Positions 48,566 to 57,180 of a stretch of DNA of 64,000 nucleotides are shown here, in pieces. The stretch is taken from positions 49,576 through 113,575 of the forward strand of contig CAIPTD010000041.1 in the NCBI GenBank assembly GCA_903867885.1, written 5' to 3'. The stretch comes from an uncultured Ferrovum sp. (GTDB lineage Bacteria; Pseudomonadota; Gammaproteobacteria; Burkholderiales; Ferrovaceae). The position numbers and the translations under genes are program-made. Below the pieces are notes generated by a model. It worked only from the letters and a program-made list of their open reading frames with translations, was not told the origin of the DNA and ran no database searches. How positions within the stretch are numbered: position 1 is the stretch's first letter; each line of letters begins with the position of its first letter.

Positions 48566-51500
48566 ATGTGGATTGTAGATATCGCCTTACGCAGGCCCTA
48601 CACGTTTATCGTAATGGCGCTTTGCATTCTTTTAGGAACCCCCATCACGATGATGAGGATGTCAACCGACATTCTTCCGGAAATCAATATTCCGGTGATC
48701 AGCATGGTCTGGTACTACAACGGGATGTCTGCGCAAGAAATGGGCAACCGCATCACCTCAGTCAGCGAGCGTTCGCTCACAACGCTCGTCAGTGATATTG
48801 ATCATATTGAGTCTCAAACCCTGCCTGGTGTTGCCGTCATTAAGATTTATCTGCAACCCTACGCGAGTATGCCAACAGCAATTTCGCAAACGGTTGCCAT
48901 CGCCCAAACACAGTTAAGGCAACTTCCACCCGGTATTACCCCGCCCCTCGTTATTCAATATACCGCCTCTAGTGTTCCCGTCATTCAACTGGGTGTAACG
49001 CATCCATCCATGTCAGAAAATGAAATTTTTGACACCACGATCAATTTTCTTCGCACACAACTCGTAGCCATTCCCGGAGCCGCCGTTCCCTACCCCTTTG
49101 GCGGCCGAAGCCGAGTTGTAGCGGTTGATCTTGATTCCCAAGCCTTGCTCGCCCGCGGACTTTCAGGCGCTGATGTAGTCAATGCGATCAGCACACAAAA
49201 CTTAATTCTGCCCTCAGGCACCGCAAAGTTCGGCCCTATTGAGCGAAATGTGTCCATTGATGGCTCTACCTCAGCCATTCAATCACTCAACGACATTCCC
49301 GTCCGCACCAAAAATGGCGCAACGGTTCGCTTGGAAGATGTGGCTTTTGTCCACGATGGGTCCACCCCTCAAGTCAACGTCGTTCGGCAAGACGGAAAGC
49401 GGGGTACCCTGATTTCACTTATTAAAAGTGGCGGCGCTTCGACATTAACCATCGTGTCGGAGTTATTCAATCGCTTGCCGGTCATTATGGAAACACTACC
49501 TAAGGGTTTAATCGTTAAACCGCTGTTTGATCAATCCATCTTTGTGCGCGCAGCAGTTGAAGGGGTAGCCCGTGAGGCAGTGATCGCAGCCGCACTCACC
49601 GCTGCCATGATTTTGCTATTCCTTGGAAACTGGCGCAGCACCGTCATTATCGCGATCTCGATTCCACTTTCTATTTTTTGCTCACTGATGGCGCTCGCCG
49701 CTTTTGGACAAACCATCAACATCATGACCTTAGGGGGGATGGCTCTTGCGGTCGGAATTTTGGTGGATGATGCAACTGTAACCATCGAAAACATTGAGCG
49801 GCATTTACATATGGGCAAGCCCATGTTCGATGCCATTCGCGAGGGCGCAGGTGAAATTGCCTTACCTGCATTAGTTTCGACCCTGTGTATTTGTATTGTT
49901 TTTGTCCCGATGTTTTTACTCACAGGTGTAGCAAAATACCTCTTCATTCCTTTGGCTGAATCAGTTGTATTCGCGATGTTGGCCTCATATGTTTTATCGC
50001 GTACTTTGGTTCCCACTCTGGCCCTCTTGCTTCTTAAACACGGGCATGAAGAATCTAAAAAGAGTGTGTTCTCAATGCTTCATCACTATTTTAATCATGC
50101 TTTTGAGGTGCTTCGCAGTAGTTACACCGCGCTACTAGCGGTTCTTCTATCACACCGACGTGTGGCTGGGATTGGTTTATTAAGTTTCTTTTTAGGATCT
50201 TGCTTGCTCTACCCATTCCTGGGTCAAGACTTTTTCCCTGAAGTAGATAGCGGAAAAATTCGTCTACATTTCCGTGCTCCAACAGGGACCCGAATTGAAG
50301 AAACCGCAAGACTGGCAGACCAAGTAGAAAACCGTATTCATGATTTAATCCCTGCAGAACAGATAGACACCATCCTCGACAACATTGGTGTCCCCATCAG
50401 CGGCATTAATCTCACCTACTCCAACGCGGGAACAATTGGCTCTTTGGATGCTGAAGTACTGATCGGCTTAAAGTCAGAACATAAGCCTACCCGCGAGATC
50501 GTAGCCCAACTGCGCGCGGATTTACCCCATAGTTTTCCCGGGATAGAGTTTTTCTTTCAACCGGCCGATATTGTTTCTCAAATTCTCAACTTCGGAAGTC
50601 CGTCCGCGCTTGATATCCAATTTGTAGGGGCGGGTATCGAGGCCAATTATCGTCTTGCTAATGCGCTTGCCAAACAACTTCGCTCACTTCCTGGGGCAGT
50701 AGATGTGCATGTTCAGCAACGATTAGACGAGCCCACTCTTGCCTTGAAAATGGATAGGGCTCGTCTACAAGAGCAGGGCTTAAGTGCATACAACGTAGCC
50801 CAAAACATGCTGGTGAGCCTATCTGGAAGCACCCAGACTGCCCCGGCTTTTTGGCTAAACCCAAAAAACGGTGTGGTGTATAACCTCAACATTCAGTCTC
50901 CTCAAACACAGGTAGACAGCATGGATGCGCTGATGAATACCGCGGTCAGCGCACCCAATAGCGATAGACCAGCGCAAGTTTTGGGTAACTTAGTCACGGC
51001 TTCACCTGCAACTGAAATGGCAGTGGTATCGCACTACGATATCAAGCCCGTGATTGATATTTTTGTGAGCATTCAAGGCAGAGACTTAGGGAGTGTTGCT
51101 AAGGACGTAGATCAACTCATCTCAGACACACGCCCCAAGCTAGCCAAAGGCGCTTCGCTGGTATTGCGTGGTCAGGTTCAAACCATGCGTCAGTCTTTTC
51201 TAGGATTAGGGCTGGGCTTAATGGGTGCGATCGTACTGGTGTATCTGCTCATCGTAGTGAACTTCCAGTCATGGATAGACCCCCTCATTATTATTTCTGC
51301 TTTGCCTGCGGCTTTGGCAGGAATTGCATGGACCTTGTTCCTCACAGGTACGACTTTGAGTGTTCCAGCATTAACAGGCGCGATCATGACTATGGGCGTT
51401 GCCACAGCAAACAGTATTCTGGTCATCGCTTTTTCCCGTAACCTGATGGATCGTGGTTTATCAGCGCGTGATGCCGCTTTAACGGCAGGCGCAACCCGTA

Positions 51501-51745
51501 TTAGACCTGTACTTATGACGGCCGCTGCGATGATCATTGGGATGATTCCGATGGCACTGGGATTAGGGGAAGGTGGAGAGCAAAATGCTCCCTTGGGCAG
51601 GGCCACCATCGGAGGCCTTTTGTTTGCCACTGCGTCTACACTGATTTTTGTGCCGATGGTCTTTGCCAGTTTTCACTCTTGGCTTGAAAAGCGTCACCCA
51701 AGGTTACCCTCTTCGGATTCCGCAGCGAATTCGCTCGCCCCTTAA
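48566..51745 (+). CDS. RND efflux pump, inner-membrane permease
   Basis: Proton-driven HAE1/AcrB-superfamily permease of 1059 residues with the usual twelve helices and two large periplasmic loops. The proton-relay motif in helix 4 is seen as GILVDDATVTIENIERHL, and the repeat in helix 10 region as MGVATANSILVIAF. N-terminal MWIVDIALRRPYTFIVMALC is typical of the subfamily in which the adaptor and outer-membrane genes follow. Substrate is unknown; no metal-specific motif stands out. Confidence 0.93.
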   Translation: MWIVDIALRRPYTFIVMALCILLGTPITMMRMSTDILPEINIPVISMVWYYNGMSAQEMGNRITSVSERSLTTLVSDIDHIESQTLPGVAVIKIYLQPYASMPTAISQTVAIAQTQLRQLPPGITPPLVIQYTASSVPVIQLGVTHPSMSENEIFDTTINFLRTQLVAIPGAAVPYPFGGRSRVVAVDLDSQALLARGLSGADVVNAISTQNLILPSGTAKFGPIERNVSIDGSTSAIQSLNDIPVRTKNGATVRLEDVAFVHDGSTPQVNVVRQDGKRGTLISLIKSGGASTLTIVSELFNRLPVIMETLPKGLIVKPLFDQSIFVRAAVEGVAREAVIAAALTAAMILLFLGNWRSTVIIAISIPLSIFCSLMALAAFGQTINIMTLGGMALAVGILVDDATVTIENIERHLHMGKPMFDAIREGAGEIALPALVSTLCICIVFVPMFLLTGVAKYLFIPLAESVVFAMLASYVLSRTLVPTLALLLLKHGHEESKKSVFSMLHHYFNHAFEVLRSSYTALLAVLLSHRRVAGIGLLSFFLGSCLLYPFLGQDFFPEVDSGKIRLHFRAPTGTRIEETARLADQVENRIHDLIPAEQIDTILDNIGVPISGINLTYSNAGTIGSLDAEVLIGLKSEHKPTREIVAQLRADLPHSFPGIEFFFQPADIVSQILNFGSPSALDIQFVGAGIEANYRLANALAKQLRSLPGAVDVHVQQRLDEPTLALKMDRARLQEQGLSAYNVAQNMLVSLSGSTQTAPAFWLNPKNGVVYNLNIQSPQTQVDSMDALMNTAVSAPNSDRPAQVLGNLVTASPATEMAVVSHYDIKPVIDIFVSIQGRDLGSVAKDVDQLISDTRPKLAKGASLVLRGQVQTMRQSFLGLGLGLMGAIVLVYLLIVVNFQSWIDPLIIISALPAALAGIAWTLFLTGTTLSVPALTGAIMTMGVATANSILVIAFSRNLMDRGLSARDAALTAGATRIRPVLMTAAAMIIGMIPMALGLGEGGEQNAPLGRATIGGLLFATASTLIFVPMVFASFHSWLEKRHPRLPSSDSAANSLAP

Positions 51746-51758
51746 ACGGAGTAAACGC

Positions 51759-52970
51759 ATGTCCGATGATCATTCTCTAAATATTCCCGAGCCTTCAATG
51801 AGTGAGCGGCAACGCGCCTCACGACTGGGCTTTATCAGCATTGCTATATTAGGGTGCATTTTGGCGATAGGCAGCGTTCGCATTCTTTTGATTCGTCAAG
51901 CCAATGCAGAAACTTTACGGACCGTAACTGAAAACCAACAAAAAACTTTTGTTGCTTTCACCCTGCCTGCCCCATCAGGCTCTGATGGCAGCCGAACTAT
52001 CCAGCTTCCTGGAACCTTGGCAGGCAATCGTGAAACCATGATCTATGCGAGAGCAACCGGTTATGTTCGTCATTGGACCCATGACATAGGATCTCGCGTC
52101 AAACAAGGCGAGATCCTGGCTGAAATTGAAACGCCCGAACTAGACCGTCAAATAGAGCAAGCGCGAGCCAACCTCAGACAAAGTAATGTTGCCCTGCAAC
52201 TCGCAAAACAAACCTTGCAACGTTGGGAGCAACTTCGTAAAGACGAACTCGTCACCGAACAAGATCTCATGGAGCGACGCGCCTCCGTAGATCAACTTAC
52301 TGCAGCTCAAAATGCAAGCCAAGCTGAAACTTCACGCTTAGAAAGCCTGCGAAGCTTTCAAAAGGTAGAAGCACCTTTCACTGGGGTCATCACCAGCCGT
52401 AATGTGGAAATTGGGAAATTGGTCACGGGCACGCCCAGCAGCACCGATCAAAGCCTGTTTGGGATTGCCATGACCGACCCTTTGAAGCTAGTGGTGTATG
52501 TACCCCAAACCTATATCGCCCAAGTTAAAGTAGGGATGACGGTTGAGGTTTCACAGAGTGAATTGGGAGGCGAGCGCTTGAAAGCACAGGTGGCACGCAC
52601 CGCTAACGCCATTGACCCCTCTACACGCACCCTACGCGTAGAGATGACGGTGAACAATCACAATGAAAAGTTATTACCTGGAGCTTACGCGCAAGCTAGT
52701 TTTCCGATAGGGGCCGGGCAAATATTATCCGTACCTGCTAATTGCTTGCTATTCCGCTCAGAGGGGCCGCGCGTGGCGGTAGTCAATGACAAAGGGCATA
52801 TTCATCTTGCGCCAATCACCCTAGGAAGAGATTTAGGTAAAACCATTGAGATTGTTGCTGGCATTAAATCTACAGATCACATTGTTCTGAATCCCCCTGA
52901 TTCACTGGCTGAAGGCGATCACGTCGAGGCTAGGGCAGCCGTCAAGCCACCCGCGCCAGGAGCCAAATAA
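51759..52970 (+). CDS. RND efflux periplasmic adaptor
   Basis: Membrane-fusion protein of 403 residues that links the permease to the outer-membrane channel. An N-terminal membrane helix (about residues 21-40) is followed by a lipoyl half (VRHWTHDIGSRVKQGEILAEIETPELDRQI), an alpha-helical hairpin to about residue 200, the second lipoyl half (VEAPFTGVITSRNVEIGKLV) and beta-barrel domains. The start at 51759 lies 13 bp after the permease stop with GGAG upstream. Confidence 0.92.
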   Translation: MSDDHSLNIPEPSMSERQRASRLGFISIAILGCILAIGSVRILLIRQANAETLRTVTENQQKTFVAFTLPAPSGSDGSRTIQLPGTLAGNRETMIYARATGYVRHWTHDIGSRVKQGEILAEIETPELDRQIEQARANLRQSNVALQLAKQTLQRWEQLRKDELVTEQDLMERRASVDQLTAAQNASQAETSRLESLRSFQKVEAPFTGVITSRNVEIGKLVTGTPSSTDQSLFGIAMTDPLKLVVYVPQTYIAQVKVGMTVEVSQSELGGERLKAQVARTANAIDPSTRTLRVEMTVNNHNEKLLPGAYAQASFPIGAGQILSVPANCLLFRSEGPRVAVVNDKGHIHLAPITLGRDLGKTIEIVAGIKSTDHIVLNPPDSLAEGDHVEARAAVKPPAPGAK

Positions 52971-54437
52971 ATGCAAATAAATCAAATCAGGTCTGCAGCA
53001 AAAGGATTAGTGAAGTCGGGTGCAATCAGTTTATTCCTAATGATAAGCGCATGTTCTACAACTACAACTCCCCCCGTTCAAACATCCCTCACCACCGTTC
53101 CTGGTGAATGGTCTGAGGGGCCATGGAGAGAAGCGCGCCCTGCCGACAATTTAACACGGGGAAATTGGTGGGAAATGTTCAACGATCCCATTTTGAATGA
53201 TCTGGAGTCAAAGGCTTCCTTACAGAACCTAAACTTGCAAGCGGCTATAGCTCGCGTTCAACAGGCCAAGGCACTTGCTGCAAACGCCGACTCAGCATTC
53301 TCGCCTCAGGTCACAGCCAATCCAAGCGCGGTAAGAAGCCGTAATTCTTCCAATCGCCCAGCATTAACTCCGGGCGTAGCGCCCATCTCCACGACACAAA
53401 ATGATTTTGTGCCATCTGCCAGCGTTCGCTGGGAGGCCGATCTCTCAGGACGTCTCAGTCATACACTAGAGGCTGCCCAAGCAGCAAAGGGCCAGAGCGA
53501 AGCGGATCAGGAGAACCTAAAATTATTGATTACAGCAAATCTAGCTAATAATTATTTTAGCCTGCGCACCTTAGATGCTGACATTGCTTGGCAAATGCGA
53601 ATGCTGCAACTTGAAAAAGAGGTGATTGTCTTGCTGCGAAGACGCATCCTATTGGGGCAGGCCTCAGCCTATGACCTGAACCCTGCGCAGGCTGCACTCG
53701 AAGTCACGCAAGTACAAATTGCGACTTTACGGGGTCAACGCGATCCCTTGATAACTGCCATCGCTGTTCTGGTTAATGCTAACCCTCAAAACTTTGAACT
53801 CCCTGCTGGCATATTGCCTGCCCTCATCCCATCACCCTATGCAGGTGTACCGTCTGATCTACTGGAACGTAGGCCAGATATTGCCAGCGCAGAAAGGGCT
53901 GTTGCGCAGGCCAGCGCTCAAATCGGAGTGGCCAACTCTGCGCGATACCCTTCCCTTACATTAGGCGCAAACCTTGGCGCAGAGAGCAGCCAAGTCAACA
54001 CTTTGCTTCAAGCACCCAGCTTGATCTGGTCACTCGGAATAAATCTTGCGCAGATCATTTATGACGGTGGCAGAACAGAATCTTCGATTGCTGCTGCGAA
54101 AGCTGCGCATGAAGCCAGCGTGGCCAATTATCGTGCAACCGTTCTTGCTGCCATGGGAGAGGTTGAGACAACGCTCAGGGCAACGCGCAGCTTGGGGGAA
54201 ACCCTCAAACAACAAGACAGTTTAGTCAAGACCGAGCTTGAGCAAACCGAACTAATACGAAAAAAACAAAACGATGGGTTTGGCACGCGCTATGACATCG
54301 TCATTGCCGAACAATCACTCATTCAGGCTGAGCGCACCCGTTCCCAACTGCGAGGTCAACGCGTCTTGGCTGCGGTATATTTGGTCAAGGCTTTAGGCGG
54401 AAGTTGGGATGCGTCTCAAACTACGCGCAAAGAATAA
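52971..54437 (+). CDS. outer-membrane efflux lipoprotein, NodT/OprM family
   Basis: TolC-like trimeric channel subunit of 488 residues. Lipoprotein signal ending ISAC (Cys at about residue 28), then WWEMFNDPILNDLE and two TolC repeats with GVPSDLLERRPDIASAERAV typical of the NodT family. It starts directly after the adaptor stop. The 3' end overlaps the convergent nadC by 22 bp. Permease, adaptor and channel thus form a complete tripartite pump. Confidence 0.93.
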   Translation: MQINQIRSAAKGLVKSGAISLFLMISACSTTTTPPVQTSLTTVPGEWSEGPWREARPADNLTRGNWWEMFNDPILNDLESKASLQNLNLQAAIARVQQAKALAANADSAFSPQVTANPSAVRSRNSSNRPALTPGVAPISTTQNDFVPSASVRWEADLSGRLSHTLEAAQAAKGQSEADQENLKLLITANLANNYFSLRTLDADIAWQMRMLQLEKEVIVLLRRRILLGQASAYDLNPAQAALEVTQVQIATLRGQRDPLITAIAVLVNANPQNFELPAGILPALIPSPYAGVPSDLLERRPDIASAERAVAQASAQIGVANSARYPSLTLGANLGAESSQVNTLLQAPSLIWSLGINLAQIIYDGGRTESSIAAAKAAHEASVANYRATVLAAMGEVETTLRATRSLGETLKQQDSLVKTELEQTELIRKKQNDGFGTRYDIVIAEQSLIQAERTRSQLRGQRVLAAVYLVKALGGSWDASQTTRKE

Positions 54438-55285
54438 TCAACCGCTTTAATATCCTTTGTCAGGCTGCCAACTGAAATGCGATGTACACCCGTTTTGGCA
54501 ATGTCTGCAATGGTGTCATCGTTCACGCCCCCTGAAACTTCAAGTGTGGCTCTATCCGCATTTGCTTGCACCGCTTCACGCATCTGATCCAAGTTAAAAT
54601 TATCAAGTAGGATACTTTCAGCTCCTGCATTCAATGCTTGCTCAAGTTCTTGCAGCGTTTCCACTTCAATTTGGATGCTGACTCCCGCGTTTAAATTACG
54701 CGCCGAATGTAAAGCCTGAGCGATTCCTCCTGCTGCAGCAATATGATTTTCTTTGATGAGAATGCCATCCCACAATGCCATTCTTTGATTGGCACCGCCT
54801 CCAACCCGCACCGCGTACTTTTGCGCCTGCCTGAGGCCTGGCAGTGTTTTACGCGTATCCAACACTAAGCATTGTTGACCTGGCCTCAATACAGACCTTA
54901 CCTGCCTCACTAAAGTATGTGACCGCGTTGCCGTTGCTGAGAGCAGTTGCAAAAAGTTGAGTGCCGGCCGCTCGGCGGCAAGCAAGGCTCGCGCATCCGC
55001 TCGCAGATTTACCACAATGGATTCTTGAGACATCATGGCACCTTCTGCGTAAGACCATTTGATTTGCGCAGCAGGGTCAAGCGAAAACATGCAAGCTTCA
55101 AACCAATCGCGTCCGCATAAAATAGCTTCTTCACGAACTACAACTTGTGCAGACACAATGTGACTTGAGGGCAATAAAAGACCAGTCCAATCACCGCGAC
55201 CGATATCTTCGGCTAATGCATCGCGCACATTTCTTGAGCGGGCATCCACCAATGTTTCATTGTGCTCAGGACCAATAAAGTGCAT
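54416..55285 (-). CDS. nadC: quinolinate phosphoribosyltransferase
   Basis: Carboxylating enzyme of NAD synthesis that turns quinolinate and PRPP into nicotinate mononucleotide. Motifs: LAEDIGRGDWTG, ERPALNFLQLLSATAT, LDTRKTLPGLRQAQKYAV, GGGANQRMALWDGILIKENH and LEVSGGVNDDTI. 289 residues. It begins eight bases after the stop of the PilZ gene, so it is the last gene of the signalling operon. nadA and nadB are not in the window. Confidence 0.96.
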   Translation of the reverse strand: MHFIGPEHNETLVDARSRNVRDALAEDIGRGDWTGLLLPSSHIVSAQVVVREEAILCGRDWFEACMFSLDPAAQIKWSYAEGAMMSQESIVVNLRADARALLAAERPALNFLQLLSATATRSHTLVRQVRSVLRPGQQCLVLDTRKTLPGLRQAQKYAVRVGGGANQRMALWDGILIKENHIAAAGGIAQALHSARNLNAGVSIQIEVETLQELEQALNAGAESILLDNFNLDQMREAVQANADRATLEVSGGVNDDTIADIAKTGVHRISVGSLTKDIKAVDYSLRVV

Positions 55286-55293
55286 TGTTTTAC

Positions 55294-56058
55294 TTAATGA
55301 TCCTTATTTTTTTCTACGGCCTGCCCGATCACCGACCACATGATCATTCGCTCATAGCCCGTCAATCCCGAAAACTCCAAACCATAAACCCAGCCATTCA
55401 AGCGTTTGACTTCATTACGCGCTAAGACTTGAACTTTAGGACGAATTTGCACTGGAGGTTCTTTTGGATCAGGCCATATGCCCATCAGAATATGGCCATG
55501 ATCTCCGACAGATAATTTGTCCTGTTCTGAAAAAAAGCCTACACCTTGGGGCGAGAGATCTAAAACTTTACCAATAACAGGAAGAGGTTTGACCTCGTCA
55601 TTGCCTACATCCATACCAAAAGAAGCGGGAAGATCGACACGTGTCCGTTTGACGTCTCGCACCTCTACGCTAGAAACCTCTCTGGGCCATTCCAAATGAA
55701 TGTGCGGCCGAGGTTGAAACACCAATGAATGGATTTGGGTACTAAACATCATCAAATTCAGGTCATAAAAAAACTTTACATTAACCTGCTGATGAACTTT
55801 TAAAGGCAACAAGCCCTCTGCATCCGTGGGCCACGCGACAATCAGGCTCACACCATCGATCGTGCCAATCGGAACAGAAGCATATTGCTGCTCGATGCCT
55901 TCAACCACGGGTTGAAGAACAATACGCCGCACCTTGGTGTACAGCCCCCCCAGGGACAAGGTGCCTTGATCAGCAGCTGAGAATTTTCTGGAGGTATAGA
56001 GTCGTTCAACGCGTTCTATTTCCTCTATCGGCGAATGATCTTCGTGATCTTTTGTCAT
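55294..56058 (-). CDS. YcgR-like PilZ domain protein
   Basis: A 254-residue protein with a YcgR-N-type beta domain (residues about 30-125) and a PilZ domain with an RxxxR-like segment (VRDVKRTRVDLPASF) and DLSPQGVGF, matching the (D/N)xSxxG motif. PilZ proteins bind cyclic di-GMP; YcgR types act as flagellar brakes, but no flagellar gene is nearby. It lies 12 bp after the HD-GYP regulator and 8 bp before nadC. Confidence 0.82.
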   Translation of the reverse strand: MTKDHEDHSPIEEIERVERLYTSRKFSAADQGTLSLGGLYTKVRRIVLQPVVEGIEQQYASVPIGTIDGVSLIVAWPTDAEGLLPLKVHQQVNVKFFYDLNLMMFSTQIHSLVFQPRPHIHLEWPREVSSVEVRDVKRTRVDLPASFGMDVGNDEVKPLPVIGKVLDLSPQGVGFFSEQDKLSVGDHGHILMGIWPDPKEPPVQIRPKVQVLARNEVKRLNGWVYGLEFSGLTGYERMIMWSVIGQAVEKNKDH

Positions 56059-56070
56059 TTAGTGAAGAAC

Positions 56071-57180
56071 TCAATGAAGTATTTCAGGATGATCGGGGAA
56101 GTGCTCAGCAATCAAGCGAAACTCTTCCGCAACCGATAAAAATGCAGCAACCAGTCTTGGATCAAAGCGCTGCCCTGACAACTCCCGGATGATTTCCACT
56201 GCCTTTTGATGTTGGCCAACGGGATTGTATTCTCCCTCGGTGATGACTTCATCGTAGCAGTCTGCAAGACTTAACAATCGCCCTGCCAGCGGAATATTGT
56301 CGCCGGCCAAACCGTCGGGATAGCCGGAGCCATCCCAACACTCATGATGCGAACCGATCAGGTCAACTGCCACCGAAAGAAAATCAATTTCATCTGCGGC
56401 CTCAAAAGCTAAGGACTTCATAATCGCCTCTCGCCCGATCATGGGGTGGCGCTGCATTTCCTGCTGTTCTTCAGGGCTCAGTGGCCCGTTTTTACTCAGG
56501 ATCGCATCAGACAAGCCGACCTTGCCGATGTCATGTAAAGGGGCTGAACGAAAGAGCCGATCAATAAAAAGATCATTGACTTGTCCTGAAAACGCTGGCG
56601 TTTTTTCTATCGAACGCGCAAGAGTGGAAACGTAATGTTGCATTCGACGAAGATGATGAATGGTGTCGTCATCACGCACTTCACAGAGGCTTGCGAGTGC
56701 ACGAATCATGACATCTTGGGTTAGGGCTAATTCACGAGTGCGTTCTTTAACCAATTCATCAAGATGTGCATTTTGTTGAATGAGTCGTTGCTCACTGCGG
56801 CGCAAAGCAAGCTGCGTTTGCACACGCGCAATCAATACTGCAGGTACGATGGGCTTGGTAATGAAATCTACCCCTCCCACATCAAAAGCTGCCGTTTCAT
56901 CAAATGTCTGATTTAAAGCTGTGACAAAAATAATAGGAATAGAGTTGAAAATAGGGTTGGACTTAATGCGACGGCACACTTCATAACCATCCATACCTGG
57001 CATCATGACATCCAGCAGAATCAGATCTGGAAGCGCACTCCTGCCAAGCAGATCGAGTGTTTCCTGCCCATCACGCGCAATGGAAAGACTGAATTGAGAG
57101 CGCAGTAGCTCAACCAAAACGCGAACATTGAGCGGATCGTCATCTACAATCAATACGCGATCTGGGGTGGAGTCCATCAC
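56071..57180 (-). CDS. response regulator with HD-GYP phosphodiesterase domain
   Basis: N-terminal receiver with phospho-acceptor Asp57 (PDLILLDVMMPGMDG) and conserved Lys in ITKP, a coiled-coil linker (about residues 128-160), then an HD-GYP domain: HDIGK from residue 216 and GSGYPDGL around 284-291. HD-GYP enzymes degrade cyclic di-GMP. The later DALTSxRPY-type stretch is altered to DEVITEGEYNP. 369 residues. The start overlaps the kinase gene stop by four bases, so the kinase is the likely partner. Confidence 0.92.
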   Translation of the reverse strand: MMDSTPDRVLIVDDDPLNVRVLVELLRSQFSLSIARDGQETLDLLGRSALPDLILLDVMMPGMDGYEVCRRIKSNPIFNSIPIIFVTALNQTFDETAAFDVGGVDFITKPIVPAVLIARVQTQLALRRSEQRLIQQNAHLDELVKERTRELALTQDVMIRALASLCEVRDDDTIHHLRRMQHYVSTLARSIEKTPAFSGQVNDLFIDRLFRSAPLHDIGKVGLSDAILSKNGPLSPEEQQEMQRHPMIGREAIMKSLAFEAADEIDFLSVAVDLIGSHHECWDGSGYPDGLAGDNIPLAGRLLSLADCYDEVITEGEYNPVGQHQKAVEIIRELSGQRFDPRLVAAFLSVAEEFRLIAEHFPDHPEILH

